This document shows positions 18,933-28,107 of a stretch of DNA of 64,000 nt, in pieces (within the stretch, counting starts at the first letter, position 1; each line of letters begins with the position of its first letter). The DNA lies in NCBI RefSeq assembly GCF_018403225.1, contig NZ_BOSG01000005.1, positions 124,001 to 188,000 on the forward strand, written 5' to 3'. The position numbers and the translations under genes were made by a program. This stretch comes from Paenibacillus sp. J23TS9 (GTDB lineage: Bacteria; Bacillota; Bacilli; Paenibacillales; Paenibacillaceae). The notes below the pieces were generated by a model that worked only from the letters and a program-made list of their open reading frames with translations, was not told the origin of the DNA and ran no database searches.

Positions 18933-21869
18933 TTAGTCCACCAGAGAAACATAACCGGGACGGTTCCATTTGCGCTGAACTTCGACCCCGTTTTGCGGAT
19001 GCCGCTTCTTGTTCCGCGGATTACTGAGCGGAAGCGGATTCGCTCCCTTAATGTTCAGGGTTTGCATCCGGACTTTCGTCTGCTTGTAGGCAGGCGTATG
19101 CGTACGGACATCCACCGCACCTCCGGTCAGGAGATTAACAGCCGTTTCATGGCTGGTGGAGTGCATTGGAACATAGATCTCATTACGGTGTACGCGATCT
19201 GTCACCAGAACCTTCAGCTTGATAGCGCCGTATGGTGATTCAAGGCGAACCAATGATCCGCTTTCGAGACCGCGTTCTGCGGCCAGCTCAGGCGAAATTT
19301 CTACAAAGACTTCTGGCAGCTTCAGGTTGATACCATGCGATTTGTTGGTCATATTGCCTTCATGGAACTGTTCCAGGAGGCGTCCGTTATTCAGCACAAG
19401 ATCGAATTCAGCAGGGAATTCCATTGGAGGAATATAGTCCACCAGCGAGAAGCGGGCCTTTTTGTCCGGGAAATGGAATCCGTCGGTATACAGGAGCGGC
19501 GTGCTGTCGCCTGTTGCAGAACCCCAGGTAAAGCTGCCCCAGCCTTCCATGACTTCGTAGCTTGCTTTAGCGAAGAACGGTGTCAGGCTGGCCATTTCTG
19601 CAAAGATTTCGCTTGGATGGCTGTAGTTCCAATCGAAGCCAAGATGTTTCGCGAGTTGAGTCGTAATCCACCAGTCCGGCTTGGAATCACCCATTGGTTT
19701 CATCACCTCATACAGACGCTGTACACGACGTTCCGTATTCGTGAAGGTGCCTTCCTTTTCGAGGGAAGGGGCAGCAGGCAGAATGACATCGGCAAATTGG
19801 GCTGTTTGGGACAGGAAGACGTCCTGAACCACGAAGAAGTCCAGCTTGCTGAGAAGTTCTTGTACGTGATTGGCATTGGAGTCGACCCAAGCCATGTCCT
19901 CGCCTACCAGGTACATACCCTTGAGCTCACCGCGATCCACCGCATCCAGCATCTGGATGTTATCCATCCCCGGTTTTGGTGAAATGCTTACGCCATAAGC
20001 CTGCTCAAAGCGGGTGCGGGCTTCATCATTGGATACATGCTGGTAGCCTGGCAGCCATGGCGGCAGGGTACCCATGTCGCAAGCGCCTTGTACGTTATTG
20101 TGGCCACGGAGCGGATATGCCCCTGCACCTGGACGCATATAGTTTCCGGTGGCGAGCAGCAAGTTGGAAATAGCCGCGGAAGTATGCGATCCGGCTATGT
20201 TTTGGGTTACACCCATACCCCAGCAGATGGCGGTTCCATCAGCTTCATGAATCATAGTCGCGATGGAGATGAGTGTATCTTTGGAAATACCGGTTTCCTG
20301 TTCGGCGTATTCCAGTGTGAATTTCTCAAGCAGCTGTGAATATTCACCGAACTGATTGACATGCTGTTGGACGAAAGCTGCGTCATGCCAGCCTTGGTCG
20401 ATCATGTATTTGGTGACGGCTGAAAGCCACACAAAGTCGGATCCTTGTTTTGGACGAATAAACAGATCGGACCGCTCAGCCATTTCATGTTTTCGCAGAT
20501 CTGCAACGATTAGCTTTTGTCCATGCAGCTTGTGGGCACGTTTGATGCGTGTCGCAAGCACCGGATGGCCTTCCGCAGGAGCGCAGCCGATTAGAATGAC
20601 AAGTCCTGCCGCTGCAATGTCTTTGATGGAGCCGGCATCGCCGCCGATACCCACAGTGGACATCAGACCGTCCGAAGCAGGGGATTGGCAGTAGCGGGAG
20701 CAATTGTCGATATTGTTGGTTTCAAATACCTGGCGTGCCAGCTTTTGAATCACGTAGTTTTCTTCATTGGTAATTTTGGAGGAAGAAATAAATCCGAGCG
20801 CGTTAGAGCCGTATTCCTTCTTGATTCCGCCCAGACGTTCAGCGACGAGGGAGAGAGCTTCATCCCATGTGGCTTCCACAAAAGCATCTCCCTGACGAAT
20901 CAGTGGAGTGGTGATGCGTTCTTCGCTGTTCACAAAGTCCCAGCCGAATTTACCTTTAACACAAGTGGAAATTGCATTGACCGGTGCATCATGGGAAGGC
21001 TGGACTTTCAGGATCTTGCGTCCCTTGGTCCACACTTCAAAAGAGCAGCCCACGCCGCAGAACGTGCAAACCGTTTTGGTCTTGCGTGTTCTGGTGTCGC
21101 GCATTGCGGCTTCAATTTCGGAAATAGCAAAAATGCCGCTGTAGCCTGGCTCTACCTCTTTGACCAGTTCAATCATCGGATCGAGAATCGGCTTATCAAT
21201 AGCAGTCATGAACCCGGCTTCGCCGAGCATCGATTTCTCCATCAAGGCGTTGCAAGGACAGATGGTCACGCATTGTCCACAGCTGACGCAGGAGGAGTCA
21301 TTAATGGATGTGCCGGCATCCCATTTCACGCGCGGAATGTCTGCTTCCCAGTCGATCGACAGCGTTTCATTGACCTGAAGGTTCTGACACACTTCGACGC
21401 ATTGACCGCAGGCGATGCATTGGTTAGGATCATACCGGTAGAACGGATGGGACATATCAACTTCAGAAGAGTCGACTTTCGGGCGATAAGGATATTTTTG
21501 ATGCTCGATTTCCATCAATTCTGCCGTATTATGCACTTTGCAGTTTCCATTGTTGTTATCACAGACCGTGCAGTACAGCAGATGATTCTCAAGAATCCGG
21601 TCCATTGCTTCCGTTTGAGCTTCCTTGGCCCGATCCGAAGATAGCTTGATGTCCATGCCGTCCTCCGCTTGGGTGGAGCAGGCACGCTTTAGTTGGCCAT
21701 TGATTTCAACGATACAGGTATCGCATGTTTGAATAGGATCCACTTCGGGTACATAACAAATTTGAGGTTGCTCTAGTCCTGCAAGGTTAATGGCCTCGAG
21801 TACCGTCATGCCCTCTTTGACTTCAACGTTTAGTCCGTTCAAAGCTAAACTTACAGTTTTCTTGCTCAC
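18933..21869 (-). CDS. Formate dehydrogenase, molybdopterin catalytic subunit with fused iron-sulfur domains
   Basis: 978 residues. A [2Fe-2S] domain (Cys38, 49, 52, 64) is followed by a Cys/His cluster region near 100-113, two [4Fe-4S] ferredoxin motifs (CIACGQC at 151-157, CVSCGQC at 194-200) and the catalytic domain with its own cluster (CTFCGVGC, 268-275). NCSRYCQSPAS at 389-399 carries the probable molybdenum-ligating Cys394; there is no selenocysteine. It oxidises formate to CO2 in the cytoplasm. The start is GTG after GAGGTTATTTC. The order resembles Bacillus yrhE, with DUF1641 downstream and cofactor genes divergent. A hairpin-containing leader precedes it. Confidence 0.93.
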   Translation of the reverse strand: MSKKTVSLALNGLNVEVKEGMTVLEAINLAGLEQPQICYVPEVDPIQTCDTCIVEINGQLKRACSTQAEDGMDIKLSSDRAKEAQTEAMDRILENHLLYCTVCDNNNGNCKVHNTAELMEIEHQKYPYRPKVDSSEVDMSHPFYRYDPNQCIACGQCVEVCQNLQVNETLSIDWEADIPRVKWDAGTSINDSSCVSCGQCVTICPCNALMEKSMLGEAGFMTAIDKPILDPMIELVKEVEPGYSGIFAISEIEAAMRDTRTRKTKTVCTFCGVGCSFEVWTKGRKILKVQPSHDAPVNAISTCVKGKFGWDFVNSEERITTPLIRQGDAFVEATWDEALSLVAERLGGIKKEYGSNALGFISSSKITNEENYVIQKLARQVFETNNIDNCSRYCQSPASDGLMSTVGIGGDAGSIKDIAAAGLVILIGCAPAEGHPVLATRIKRAHKLHGQKLIVADLRKHEMAERSDLFIRPKQGSDFVWLSAVTKYMIDQGWHDAAFVQQHVNQFGEYSQLLEKFTLEYAEQETGISKDTLISIATMIHEADGTAICWGMGVTQNIAGSHTSAAISNLLLATGNYMRPGAGAYPLRGHNNVQGACDMGTLPPWLPGYQHVSNDEARTRFEQAYGVSISPKPGMDNIQMLDAVDRGELKGMYLVGEDMAWVDSNANHVQELLSKLDFFVVQDVFLSQTAQFADVILPAAPSLEKEGTFTNTERRVQRLYEVMKPMGDSKPDWWITTQLAKHLGFDWNYSHPSEIFAEMASLTPFFAKASYEVMEGWGSFTWGSATGDSTPLLYTDGFHFPDKKARFSLVDYIPPMEFPAEFDLVLNNGRLLEQFHEGNMTNKSHGINLKLPEVFVEISPELAAERGLESGSLVRLESPYGAIKLKVLVTDRVHRNEIYVPMHSTSHETAVNLLTGGAVDVRTHTPAYKQTKVRMQTLNIKGANPLPLSNPRNKKRHPQNGVEVQRKWNRPGYVSLVD

Positions 21870-21956
21870 GAAATAACCTCATTTCCCCAATTTTTTCACG
21901 ATAACGGGTGTAGAATCCTTTGCTTAAACGGATTGTCCAGAAAAAAGTCCACAAAC

Positions 21957-22107
21957 AAAAAACTCCACTAAACCTGGTCCGCTAGTTCTGGTGCGGCAGG
22001 TTGTAGTGGAGTAACCGATTAGCAATGGCCTACTAAACAGATCATTCCCGTTATTTTGTCAAAATGGTGTCTCGCCATGATTATACTACTTCCGCTTGAA
22101 AAAACAA
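21957..22107 (-). promoter_or_regulatory. Promoter and attenuator-like leader of the formate dehydrogenase operon
   Basis: On the minus strand, TTGTTT (22107-22102) and TATAAT (22085-22080) are spaced 16 nt, putting the start near 22073. About 60 nt into the RNA, CTCCACTA (22011-22004) begins a long stem that closes with TAGTGGAG (21970-21963) and six U residues, an intrinsic terminator about 90 nt before the start codon. Because the flanking genes diverge, this terminator can only act on the dehydrogenase leader. I do not recognise a known riboswitch class in the 60 nt ahead of it. Confidence 0.6.
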
Positions 22108-22164
22108 GATTGAATTATCTGTCAGGATTAAATTTTGCCCACCTGGATTTTTGCTGAATCGTCC

Positions 22165-22193
22165 TGTACATTGTTACTAGGATTTAGTATAGT
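22165..22193 (+). promoter_or_regulatory. Candidate promoter of the DUF2294-fdhD arm
   Basis: TGTACA (22165-22170) and TATAGT (22188-22193) with a 17-nt spacer lie just before the DUF2294 gene. Confidence 0.4.
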
Positions 22194-22221
22194 GTTAAAC
22201 TTGTAATGAGGTGATTGAGGG

Positions 22222-22569
22222 ATGAAAAAGGAAGTTGCGTTTAACGACATCATCCGGAAAGTCAGAAAAGACACGTTCGGCAAAGGCCCGGAGCGCATTC
22301 ATACGACCTTCGTTGAGAACATGGCTATCACCCGGATGTACGGGAATTTTACTCCTACGGAAAAGTTTATCGCACAAACGCCGGATGGCAAAAAAATGGT
22401 GCACAGCGCCAGAACGTATATGATTCAGGATTTGTATAAAAATCAGGTTCCGGAAGGTTTGGAAGAGCTTTGCGGTTCGAAGCTGGTTCATTTGTTTTCG
22501 GATATCAAGGTCGACGAGGATGTGGCCATTTCCGTTTTTATGTTCGAGAAAAATATAGAGCAGGGATGA
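22222..22569 (+). CDS. DUF2294 domain protein (YrhF-like)
   Basis: 115 residues. GKGPERIHTTFVENMAITRMYGNFTPTEK and the DEDVAISVFMF end match the DUF2294 family, which accompanies formate dehydrogenase genes in Bacillus (yrhF). Function is unknown; no enzyme motif or metal-binding Cys cluster is visible. GAGGTGATTGAGGG precedes the ATG. FdhD starts 6 nt after its stop, so the two are translationally close and share a transcript. Confidence 0.85.
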   Translation: MKKEVAFNDIIRKVRKDTFGKGPERIHTTFVENMAITRMYGNFTPTEKFIAQTPDGKKMVHSARTYMIQDLYKNQVPEGLEELCGSKLVHLFSDIKVDEDVAISVFMFEKNIEQG

Positions 22570-22575
22570 GAACCG

Positions 22576-23409
22576 ATGAATACTGTGACGAGGGAAAAGG
22601 GGAACATTATCCGCTACGAGCACGGCCAAATTACGGAGAAAACGGATCTTATCGTCACGGAGCATCCGGTGACGATAAAAATAAACGGCGAGGAATTCGC
22701 CACGCTGGTCTGTACTCCGGAATACATTGAAGATATGGCTGTAGGCTATCTCGCTTCAGAGGGAGTCATATCCAGTACCGAAGAGCTGCAGGATCTCTGG
22801 GTTCAAGAGGATGAAGGCTTCGTCCATGCTACGGTCAGCCGCTGGAGTCCGCTTCACCGCCAGCTTTACAGTAAACGTTATGTGACTTCCTGCTGCGGCG
22901 CGAGCCGCCAGGGATTTGTTTTTTTTAATGACGCAAAGACAGCTAAACGACTGCATGATGTTCCGGTTGAACTGTCCTTTGACGATATTTTTCGATTGGT
23001 CCGGGAGATGCAGGAAGGCGCCGAAACCTTTAGCCAAACAGGTGGTGTCCACAATGCAGCCTTATGTGACCGGAGCGGTATTTTGCTGGAAAGGATGGAT
23101 ATCGGCCGGCATAATGCGCTCGATAAGATCTATGGTCATTGCCTGAAGCAGGACATTCCCATGAACGATAAAGTAATCGTGTTCAGCGGTAGAATTTCTT
23201 CGGAGATCCTGCTTAAGGTCGCCAAAATCGGCTGTGGGGTCATACTCTCAAAATCCGCTCCAACGGCACTTGCCCTTGAACTGGCCGAGAATCTGGGGAT
23301 TACGGCAGTGGGCTTTGTACGTGGAAATTCCTGCAATGTGTATACCCATCCTCAGCGTATTCTCGAATGCAGGAAAGAGATGAAGAAAAATACCGCGGAT
23401 GTGGAGTAG
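22576..23409 (+). CDS. fdhD: FdhD, sulfurtransferase for formate dehydrogenase
   Basis: 277 residues. The TSCCGAS loop carries the cysteine pair that in E. coli FdhD passes sulfur from IscS to the molybdenum cofactor; TGGVHNAAL and DIGRHNALDK are the two other family signatures. It makes formate dehydrogenase active by adding the sulfido ligand to bis-MGD. Its neighbours (dehydrogenase on the other strand, moaA downstream) fit exactly. An 8-bp GC hairpin (GCCGGATG/CATCCGGC, 23409-23431) without a T-run follows directly. Confidence 0.95.
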   Translation: MNTVTREKGNIIRYEHGQITEKTDLIVTEHPVTIKINGEEFATLVCTPEYIEDMAVGYLASEGVISSTEELQDLWVQEDEGFVHATVSRWSPLHRQLYSKRYVTSCCGASRQGFVFFNDAKTAKRLHDVPVELSFDDIFRLVREMQEGAETFSQTGGVHNAALCDRSGILLERMDIGRHNALDKIYGHCLKQDIPMNDKVIVFSGRISSEILLKVAKIGCGVILSKSAPTALALELAENLGITAVGFVRGNSCNVYTHPQRILECRKEMKKNTADVE

Positions 23410-23536
23410 CCGGATGTCCGGGGCATCCGGCTGCCCTTAATATCGGGGTTCCCTGTAGCGTATTTGGAAATTAGCATTCTTCAGCATAGGGCTCCACTTT
23501 GTGGGGTTATTTTGGCACAGAAATGGAGTGAGCATC

Positions 23537-24550
23537 GTGGAAACCAATGATTTTTACAAACGTGTACTCAGAGACCTGCGGATTTCCGTGACGGACCGCT
23601 GCAATTTCCGGTGCCGTTACTGTATGCCGGAGGAAATTTTTAATAAAGATTATCCGTTTTTATCCCGTGATCACATCCTGTCCGTTGATGAGACGGTGAG
23701 GATTGCGCGCATTTTCACTCGGCTTGGCGTACAGAAAATGCGTATAACAGGCGGCGAGCCGATTCTGCGCAAAGAATTGCCCGAGATCATTGCAGGCATC
23801 TCTGAAATCAAGGGTGCTGAGGATATTGCGTTGACAACCAATGGAAGTCTTCTGGCCAAACAGGCTGTGAAACTGCGCGAGGCAGGATTGATGCGTGTGG
23901 CGGTTAGTCTTGATGCGCTGGATGATGAGACCTTTATGAGAATGAATGGCGGTAAGGCCCGTGTTCAGCAGGTTCTCGAGGGAATCGACGCCGCAGCGGA
24001 AGCAGGGCTGCAGGTAAAGGTCAATATGGTGGTGCAAAAAGGCGTGAATGAGCATGCGCTGCTGCCGATGGTCCGTTATTTTCGCGAAAAGGGCCATATT
24101 CTGCGCATGATCGAATATATGGATGTGGGCAATACCAATGGCTGGGACTGGAAGCAGGTGGTCAGCAAGAAGGAAATACTGGAGCGGATCGGAGAGGAAT
24201 TTCCGCTCGAGCCTGCCGATCCCAATTACCCGGGGGAAGTGGCTTCTCGCTTCCGTTTTCTGGATGGCAAAGGCGAAATTGGCGTGATCTCATCCGTCAG
24301 TGACGCTTTTTGTTCTACCTGCACGAGGGGCAGACTGTCGGCGGACGGCATGTTCTATACCTGCCTGTTTGCGACCAAAGGTCATGATCTGCGCACGCTG
24401 CTGCGTTCGGATGCTTCCGACGATGAAATAATGTATCGTATCATGTCTATCTGGGAAGGCAGAAATGATCAGTATTCTCTGGAGCGAGGAACTACAGGCG
24501 GAGAACGGAATGAAGGAGCCAAGGTGGAAATGTCCAGGATTGGCGGATAA
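23537..24550 (+). CDS. moaA: GTP 3',8-cyclase MoaA (molybdenum cofactor biosynthesis)
   Basis: 337 residues from the GTG at 23537, which has GGAG 8 nt upstream; an in-frame GTG at 23501 lacks a ribosome site. The radical-SAM cluster motif CNFRCRYC is near the N-terminus, TGGEP follows, the second cluster is DAFCSTCTRGRLSADGMFYTC, and the protein ends in Gly-Gly, which MoaA inserts into its active site. It converts GTP to 3',8-cyclo-GTP, the first step of the cofactor used by the adjacent formate dehydrogenase. Confidence 0.95.
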   Translation: METNDFYKRVLRDLRISVTDRCNFRCRYCMPEEIFNKDYPFLSRDHILSVDETVRIARIFTRLGVQKMRITGGEPILRKELPEIIAGISEIKGAEDIALTTNGSLLAKQAVKLREAGLMRVAVSLDALDDETFMRMNGGKARVQQVLEGIDAAAEAGLQVKVNMVVQKGVNEHALLPMVRYFREKGHILRMIEYMDVGNTNGWDWKQVVSKKEILERIGEEFPLEPADPNYPGEVASRFRFLDGKGEIGVISSVSDAFCSTCTRGRLSADGMFYTCLFATKGHDLRTLLRSDASDDEIMYRIMSIWEGRNDQYSLERGTTGGERNEGAKVEMSRIGG

Positions 24551-24601
24551 ATATTGGAAATGATGAAATTTTATATTCTTAGAATCTTTTTGTTCACATT
24601 G

Positions 24602-24846
24602 TTGACAAAAAATGAACCTGTGTTATCATGTGTATGAAATGTCATAGTGCAATGGAGGGGCTGTAGGTGTTGCAGCTGCTCTATTGATAGCGTGAACGTT
24701 GATTGATGCTCCTATAGGAAACGGGTAGGAGAATTAACCGGCACTAATCTTTCTTTTTCGTATTCTGGCGAAAGGATGGATTCGTGGCGGTTTTTTTGTT
24801 GCGTTTTTATGCTGAAAATTTGAAATGTTTATTGGAGGAATGATTC
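24602..24846 (+). promoter_or_regulatory. Promoter and ~210-nt structured leader of the formate/nitrite transporter gene
   Basis: TTGACA (24602-24607) and TATCAT (24624-24629), 16-nt spacer, predict a start near 24636. The leader contains GGAGGGG (24654-24660) placed like a ribosome site before a 6-codon frame (GTG at 24667, stop ending 24687, MLQLLY), a CTCCTA...TAGGAG hairpin around 24711-24733 and a T-run around 24793-24800. No known riboswitch class is recognised. Confidence 0.5.
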
Positions 24847-25662
24847 ATGTCATCGTTTTACTCACCGCAGCAAATTAAAGACATTGCAGTCGAAACCGGA
24901 GAGAAGAAAGCCAAACTTACTCTCTCCGCGCTGCTTGTTCTGGGATTTTTAGCCGGAGCTTTTATTGCCCTCGGATTCCTGCTGGATATCCGCGTCATTG
25001 GTACGGCACCTAAAGAATGGGGTTCCGTTACAGGCTTTTTGGGTGCCGCTGTGTTCCCTGTTGGATTGATTCTGACGGTGCTTGCAGGCGGAGAACTGCT
25101 GACCGGAAATATGATGACACTACCGATGGCATGGTTTGCACGCAAAATTGGATTTGGCTCGGTGCTGAAAAACTTTATTTTGGTGACCATTGCCAACTTC
25201 GTCGGTGCTGTATTCGTCGCGTATTTCTTCGGTCATGTGGTTGGTCTTACGGAAGGAGCTTTCCTGACCAAAACGGTAGCCATTGCTAACGCAAAGGTTC
25301 ATGATACATTTACGCAGGCATTCGTGTCCGCCATCGGCTGCAATTGGCTGGTATGCCTTGCGGTATGGCTTGCTTACGGTGCGAAGGATGTTGCTGGTAA
25401 AATCGCCGGCATCTGGTTCCCGGTCATGGCTTTCGTCGCGATCGGCTTCCAGCACGTTGTCGCCAATATGTTCGTGATTCCAGCCGCTATTTTTGCCGGA
25501 CAAATGACTTGGGGACAATATTTCCCGAACTTCAGCGCGGTATTCCTGGGCAACCTTGTCGGCGGCGCACTTTTCGTCGCAGGAGCATATTTCGTTGCTT
25601 ACCGTCAGCCGACTGGCACCGCAGCTCTTCTGAAGCAGCAGGAAAGTCAGAAATCCGCATAA
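24847..25662 (+). CDS. Formate/nitrite transporter family channel (FocA/YrhG-like)
   Basis: 271 residues with about six membrane helices. Family traits include GGELLTGNMM in the second helix region and the IGCNWLVCLAVW and FxHVVANMF segments in the second half. It forms a pentameric channel for formate (or nitrite). Its place beside formate dehydrogenase and resemblance to Bacillus yrhG favour formate. TTGGAGGA precedes the ATG. Its 3' end overlaps the convergent LysR gene by 16 bp. Confidence 0.92.
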   Translation: MSSFYSPQQIKDIAVETGEKKAKLTLSALLVLGFLAGAFIALGFLLDIRVIGTAPKEWGSVTGFLGAAVFPVGLILTVLAGGELLTGNMMTLPMAWFARKIGFGSVLKNFILVTIANFVGAVFVAYFFGHVVGLTEGAFLTKTVAIANAKVHDTFTQAFVSAIGCNWLVCLAVWLAYGAKDVAGKIAGIWFPVMAFVAIGFQHVVANMFVIPAAIFAGQMTWGQYFPNFSAVFLGNLVGGALFVAGAYFVAYRQPTGTAALLKQQESQKSA

Positions 25663-26549
25663 AGCGATTGAACGTTAAGGTTCAAAGTTTGAATGAATTT
25701 CAGCACTGCCATGACAGCCGGCTCATCCTTGCTCTGCAGCAGGGAAAGATCCCGGCTGATCTTCATTCCCCGGATGGGAATTTCACTCAGTTCTCCACTG
25801 CCCAGTTCTTTGCGGACAACCCAGCGTGACAAAAGAGCAATGCCGAGGCCGCAGGCTACGGCTTCCTTGACGCCCTGACTGCTGTTAAACACAAAGCTGC
25901 GCTTGATGGACAGGCCGCCATCCTGAATCAGTCTGTCGCTGTAAGTGCGAGTACCTGATCCTGTTTCCCGCATCACCCATACCTGATCCTGCAGCTGGTT
26001 AAAATCGACGCTTTTACTGGCGGTCAGCAGATGGTCGGGAGAGGCGATCAGAACCATCTCATCCTTCATAAAGGCTGTGACTTGAAGATCTTTTGCGTCG
26101 ACTTGGCCTTCAACCAGTCCGATATGGAAACGTCCTGCACGGATATCCTGCAAAATATTGTCCGAATTGCTGATGTGTACCTGTACATCCACGAGAGGAT
26201 ACTGCTGCGCATAATCCGCAAGCACCCTCGGCAAAATATATTCCCCGATCGTAAAGCTGGCTCCCATAAACAAGGAACCGGTCACTTCGTCTCTAAGCAT
26301 ATGTATATCCTGTTTGGCTTCATCGTATAAACCCAGAATCTGCTGCGCTTTGCCGAATAGTATTTCACCGGCTTCCGTTAATTTCACGAGCTTGGGGGAA
26401 CGATGCAATAGCTTGGCACCAAGCTCATTTTCCAGATTGCGGATATGAAGACTCACGCCCGGCTGGGATAAATTAAGCAGTTTGGCCGCCTGGGAAAAAT
26501 TCCGCTGCTCGGCCACCGCGACAAACACTTTCAGTGTATCCGTAATCAT
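25647..26549 (-). CDS. LysR family transcriptional regulator
   Basis: 300 residues. The N-terminal winged helix-turn-helix (FSQAAKLLNLSQPGVSLHIRNLENELGAKLLHR) is followed by a substrate-binding effector domain with the conserved GLGIALL near the C-terminus. Its 3' end overlaps the formate channel gene tail to tail. LysR genes of this sort are found next to YeiH-type exporters, and one lies 0.5 kb away; formate genes are the other possible target. The effector is unknown. Confidence 0.92.
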   Translation of the reverse strand: MITDTLKVFVAVAEQRNFSQAAKLLNLSQPGVSLHIRNLENELGAKLLHRSPKLVKLTEAGEILFGKAQQILGLYDEAKQDIHMLRDEVTGSLFMGASFTIGEYILPRVLADYAQQYPLVDVQVHISNSDNILQDIRAGRFHIGLVEGQVDAKDLQVTAFMKDEMVLIASPDHLLTASKSVDFNQLQDQVWVMRETGSGTRTYSDRLIQDGGLSIKRSFVFNSSQGVKEAVACGLGIALLSRWVVRKELGSGELSEIPIRGMKISRDLSLLQSKDEPAVMAVLKFIQTLNLNVQSLYADF

Positions 26550-26614
26550 GATGTGACTCCCCCGTTTATTTTCGGAATGTTCTTCAAATTCTTAGCCCAT
26601 AGATCTTCTTCGTC

Positions 26615-26851
26615 TTATTCTATCTTTCCATCCGCGATCTTTTCATGGTTAGCATCTTCTGATTGCACCCAAAACAGATCATTAAGTGTCCGGTTCAAGG
26701 TATAACAAATTTCCAAGCATAATTTTAGTGACGGATTATATGTTCCTTTTTCAATTAAACTGATGGTTTGGCGGGTAACACCGGTTCGATCAGCCAGCTG
26801 CTGCTGGGTAAAATCTGCTTGAATGCGCGCCATTTTCACTTGGTTCATCAA
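26615..26851 (-). CDS. XRE family helix-turn-helix regulator (Cro/CI-like, short form)
   Basis: 78 residues, essentially one helix-turn-helix domain: MARIQADFTQQQLADRTGVTRQTISLIEKGTYNPSLKLCLEIC. Short YgzD/YozG-like regulators of this size often pair with small membrane proteins, but none is adjacent. The start is uncertain: TTG at 26851 or ATG at 26848, both 12-15 nt from AAGGAGG, which is a longer spacing than usual. It may regulate the divergent YeiH-type gene or itself. Confidence 0.88.
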   Translation of the reverse strand: MMNQVKMARIQADFTQQQLADRTGVTRQTISLIEKGTYNPSLKLCLEICYTLNRTLNDLFWVQSEDANHEKIADGKIE

Positions 26852-27065
26852 AGAGCATCGCTACCTCCTTATGGAACACAGTGTAACATATACATTACTT
26901 AATGCAATCTATATATTGCATCTCCGATAAATATTAATTACATATAAAAGGGAATCTTATAATCATTAGTTTTCCTCATGATAGAGATAGCAAATCGGTA
27001 TTTCACTTCCTGAGCCATCAACTTTATAGTGAGCGTATGAGAACAACAGAGATTGAACAAAGGGG

Positions 27066-28103
27066 ATGGCAATACCAATGATTTCACAGGAATCTGCAGT
27101 TCCTCGCAGAAAGAGAAAGACTAACGCTTTTATTCTGGGGATTGGGCTGACGCTGATTTTATCACTGCTCGCAAAAGGATTATCCCTGTTTCCGTTTCTC
27201 AGCATTATGGGCCAGCTTGTTCTGGCGATTATCCTCGGGATGGTTTACAGAGCTTCCGTTGGAGTGCCGGGCTACATTATGCCGGGGGTTTCCTTTTCCA
27301 ATAAAAAGCTGCTTCGCTTCGGGATCATACTGCTTGGGATGCGGCTCAATCTGATGGACATCGCCCACGCCGGTCCAAAGGTTGTTTTACTGGCAGCGGT
27401 CAATATTACGGTAACGATCTTTGTTGTATATGGATTGGCAAGGCTGTTAAAAGTGGACCGGACGATGTCGCTGATGACGGCATGCGGGACCGCCATTTGC
27501 GGCGCTGCAGCAGTCGTAGCCATTGCTCCGCTGATTAAAGCGAAAGATCAGGAAACAGCTGTCAGTGCAGCCACAGTTGCTATCCTCGGTACGTTGTTTA
27601 CATTAATTTATGTAGGCCTGTATCCGTTGCTGGGACTAACGAATACGGGGTACGGTGCTTTTGCAGGCGGTACCTTGCATGAGGTGGCCCATGCGATTGC
27701 GGCAGCCGCACCAGGCGGGAAAGAAGCAGAGGATATGGCTGTTATCGTCAAGCTGACGCGGGTAGCTCTGCTGGTTCCGGTCTCGCTATGTGTAGGATAC
27801 TGGGCCAGCCGCAGAGAACAAGAAAAGACGCATAAAAGCAAAATTCAAATTCCGTGGTTTGTGCTTGGCTTTCTACTCATGAGTGCTATAAATTCACTGG
27901 GTATCATTCCGCATGCTGTTACAGCGCAAATCATCAATATTGCTTATATTCTGATTGCGATGGCGATGGCAGGTCTTGGCCTCAATGTCGATTTTGCCTT
28001 TTTCCGCCGCAACGGAGTGAAGCCCTTTGCAGCCGGATTGATGGGATCGGTGGTATTGGCTATTATGGGGTTTGTGTTGGTACATGTGCTTGGTTTTATG
28101 TAA
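27066..28103 (+). CDS. YeiH family putative sulfate exporter
   Basis: 345 residues with about ten hydrophobic segments. TACGTAICGAAAVVAIAPLI and GTLHEVAHAIAAA are the strongest family signatures. The family is annotated as sulfate exporters on thin evidence; some members are linked to LysR control. Two starts are possible: ATG at 27066 directly abuts AAAGGGG, so the in-frame ATG at 27078 is better spaced. A terminator follows. Confidence 0.88.
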   Translation: MAIPMISQESAVPRRKRKTNAFILGIGLTLILSLLAKGLSLFPFLSIMGQLVLAIILGMVYRASVGVPGYIMPGVSFSNKKLLRFGIILLGMRLNLMDIAHAGPKVVLLAAVNITVTIFVVYGLARLLKVDRTMSLMTACGTAICGAAAVVAIAPLIKAKDQETAVSAATVAILGTLFTLIYVGLYPLLGLTNTGYGAFAGGTLHEVAHAIAAAAPGGKEAEDMAVIVKLTRVALLVPVSLCVGYWASRREQEKTHKSKIQIPWFVLGFLLMSAINSLGIIPHAVTAQIINIAYILIAMAMAGLGLNVDFAFFRRNGVKPFAAGLMGSVVLAIMGFVLVHVLGFM

Positions 28104-28107
28104 AAAG

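Noticed and set aside
20685..21644. Long plus-strand frame (319 codons) inside the formate dehydrogenase region
   Set aside because: It is antisense to the well-supported dehydrogenase gene and has no family motifs.
23409..23431. GC-rich hairpin after fdhD as a terminator
   Set aside because: The 8-bp stem is perfect but no T-run follows, so termination is not supported; it is mentioned only as a structure.
24636..24846. T-box, M-box, ZTP or THF riboswitch in the formate channel leader
   Set aside because: The conserved T-box sequence and the core motifs of the other classes were not found; only short accidental matches such as GCTCCTATA were seen.
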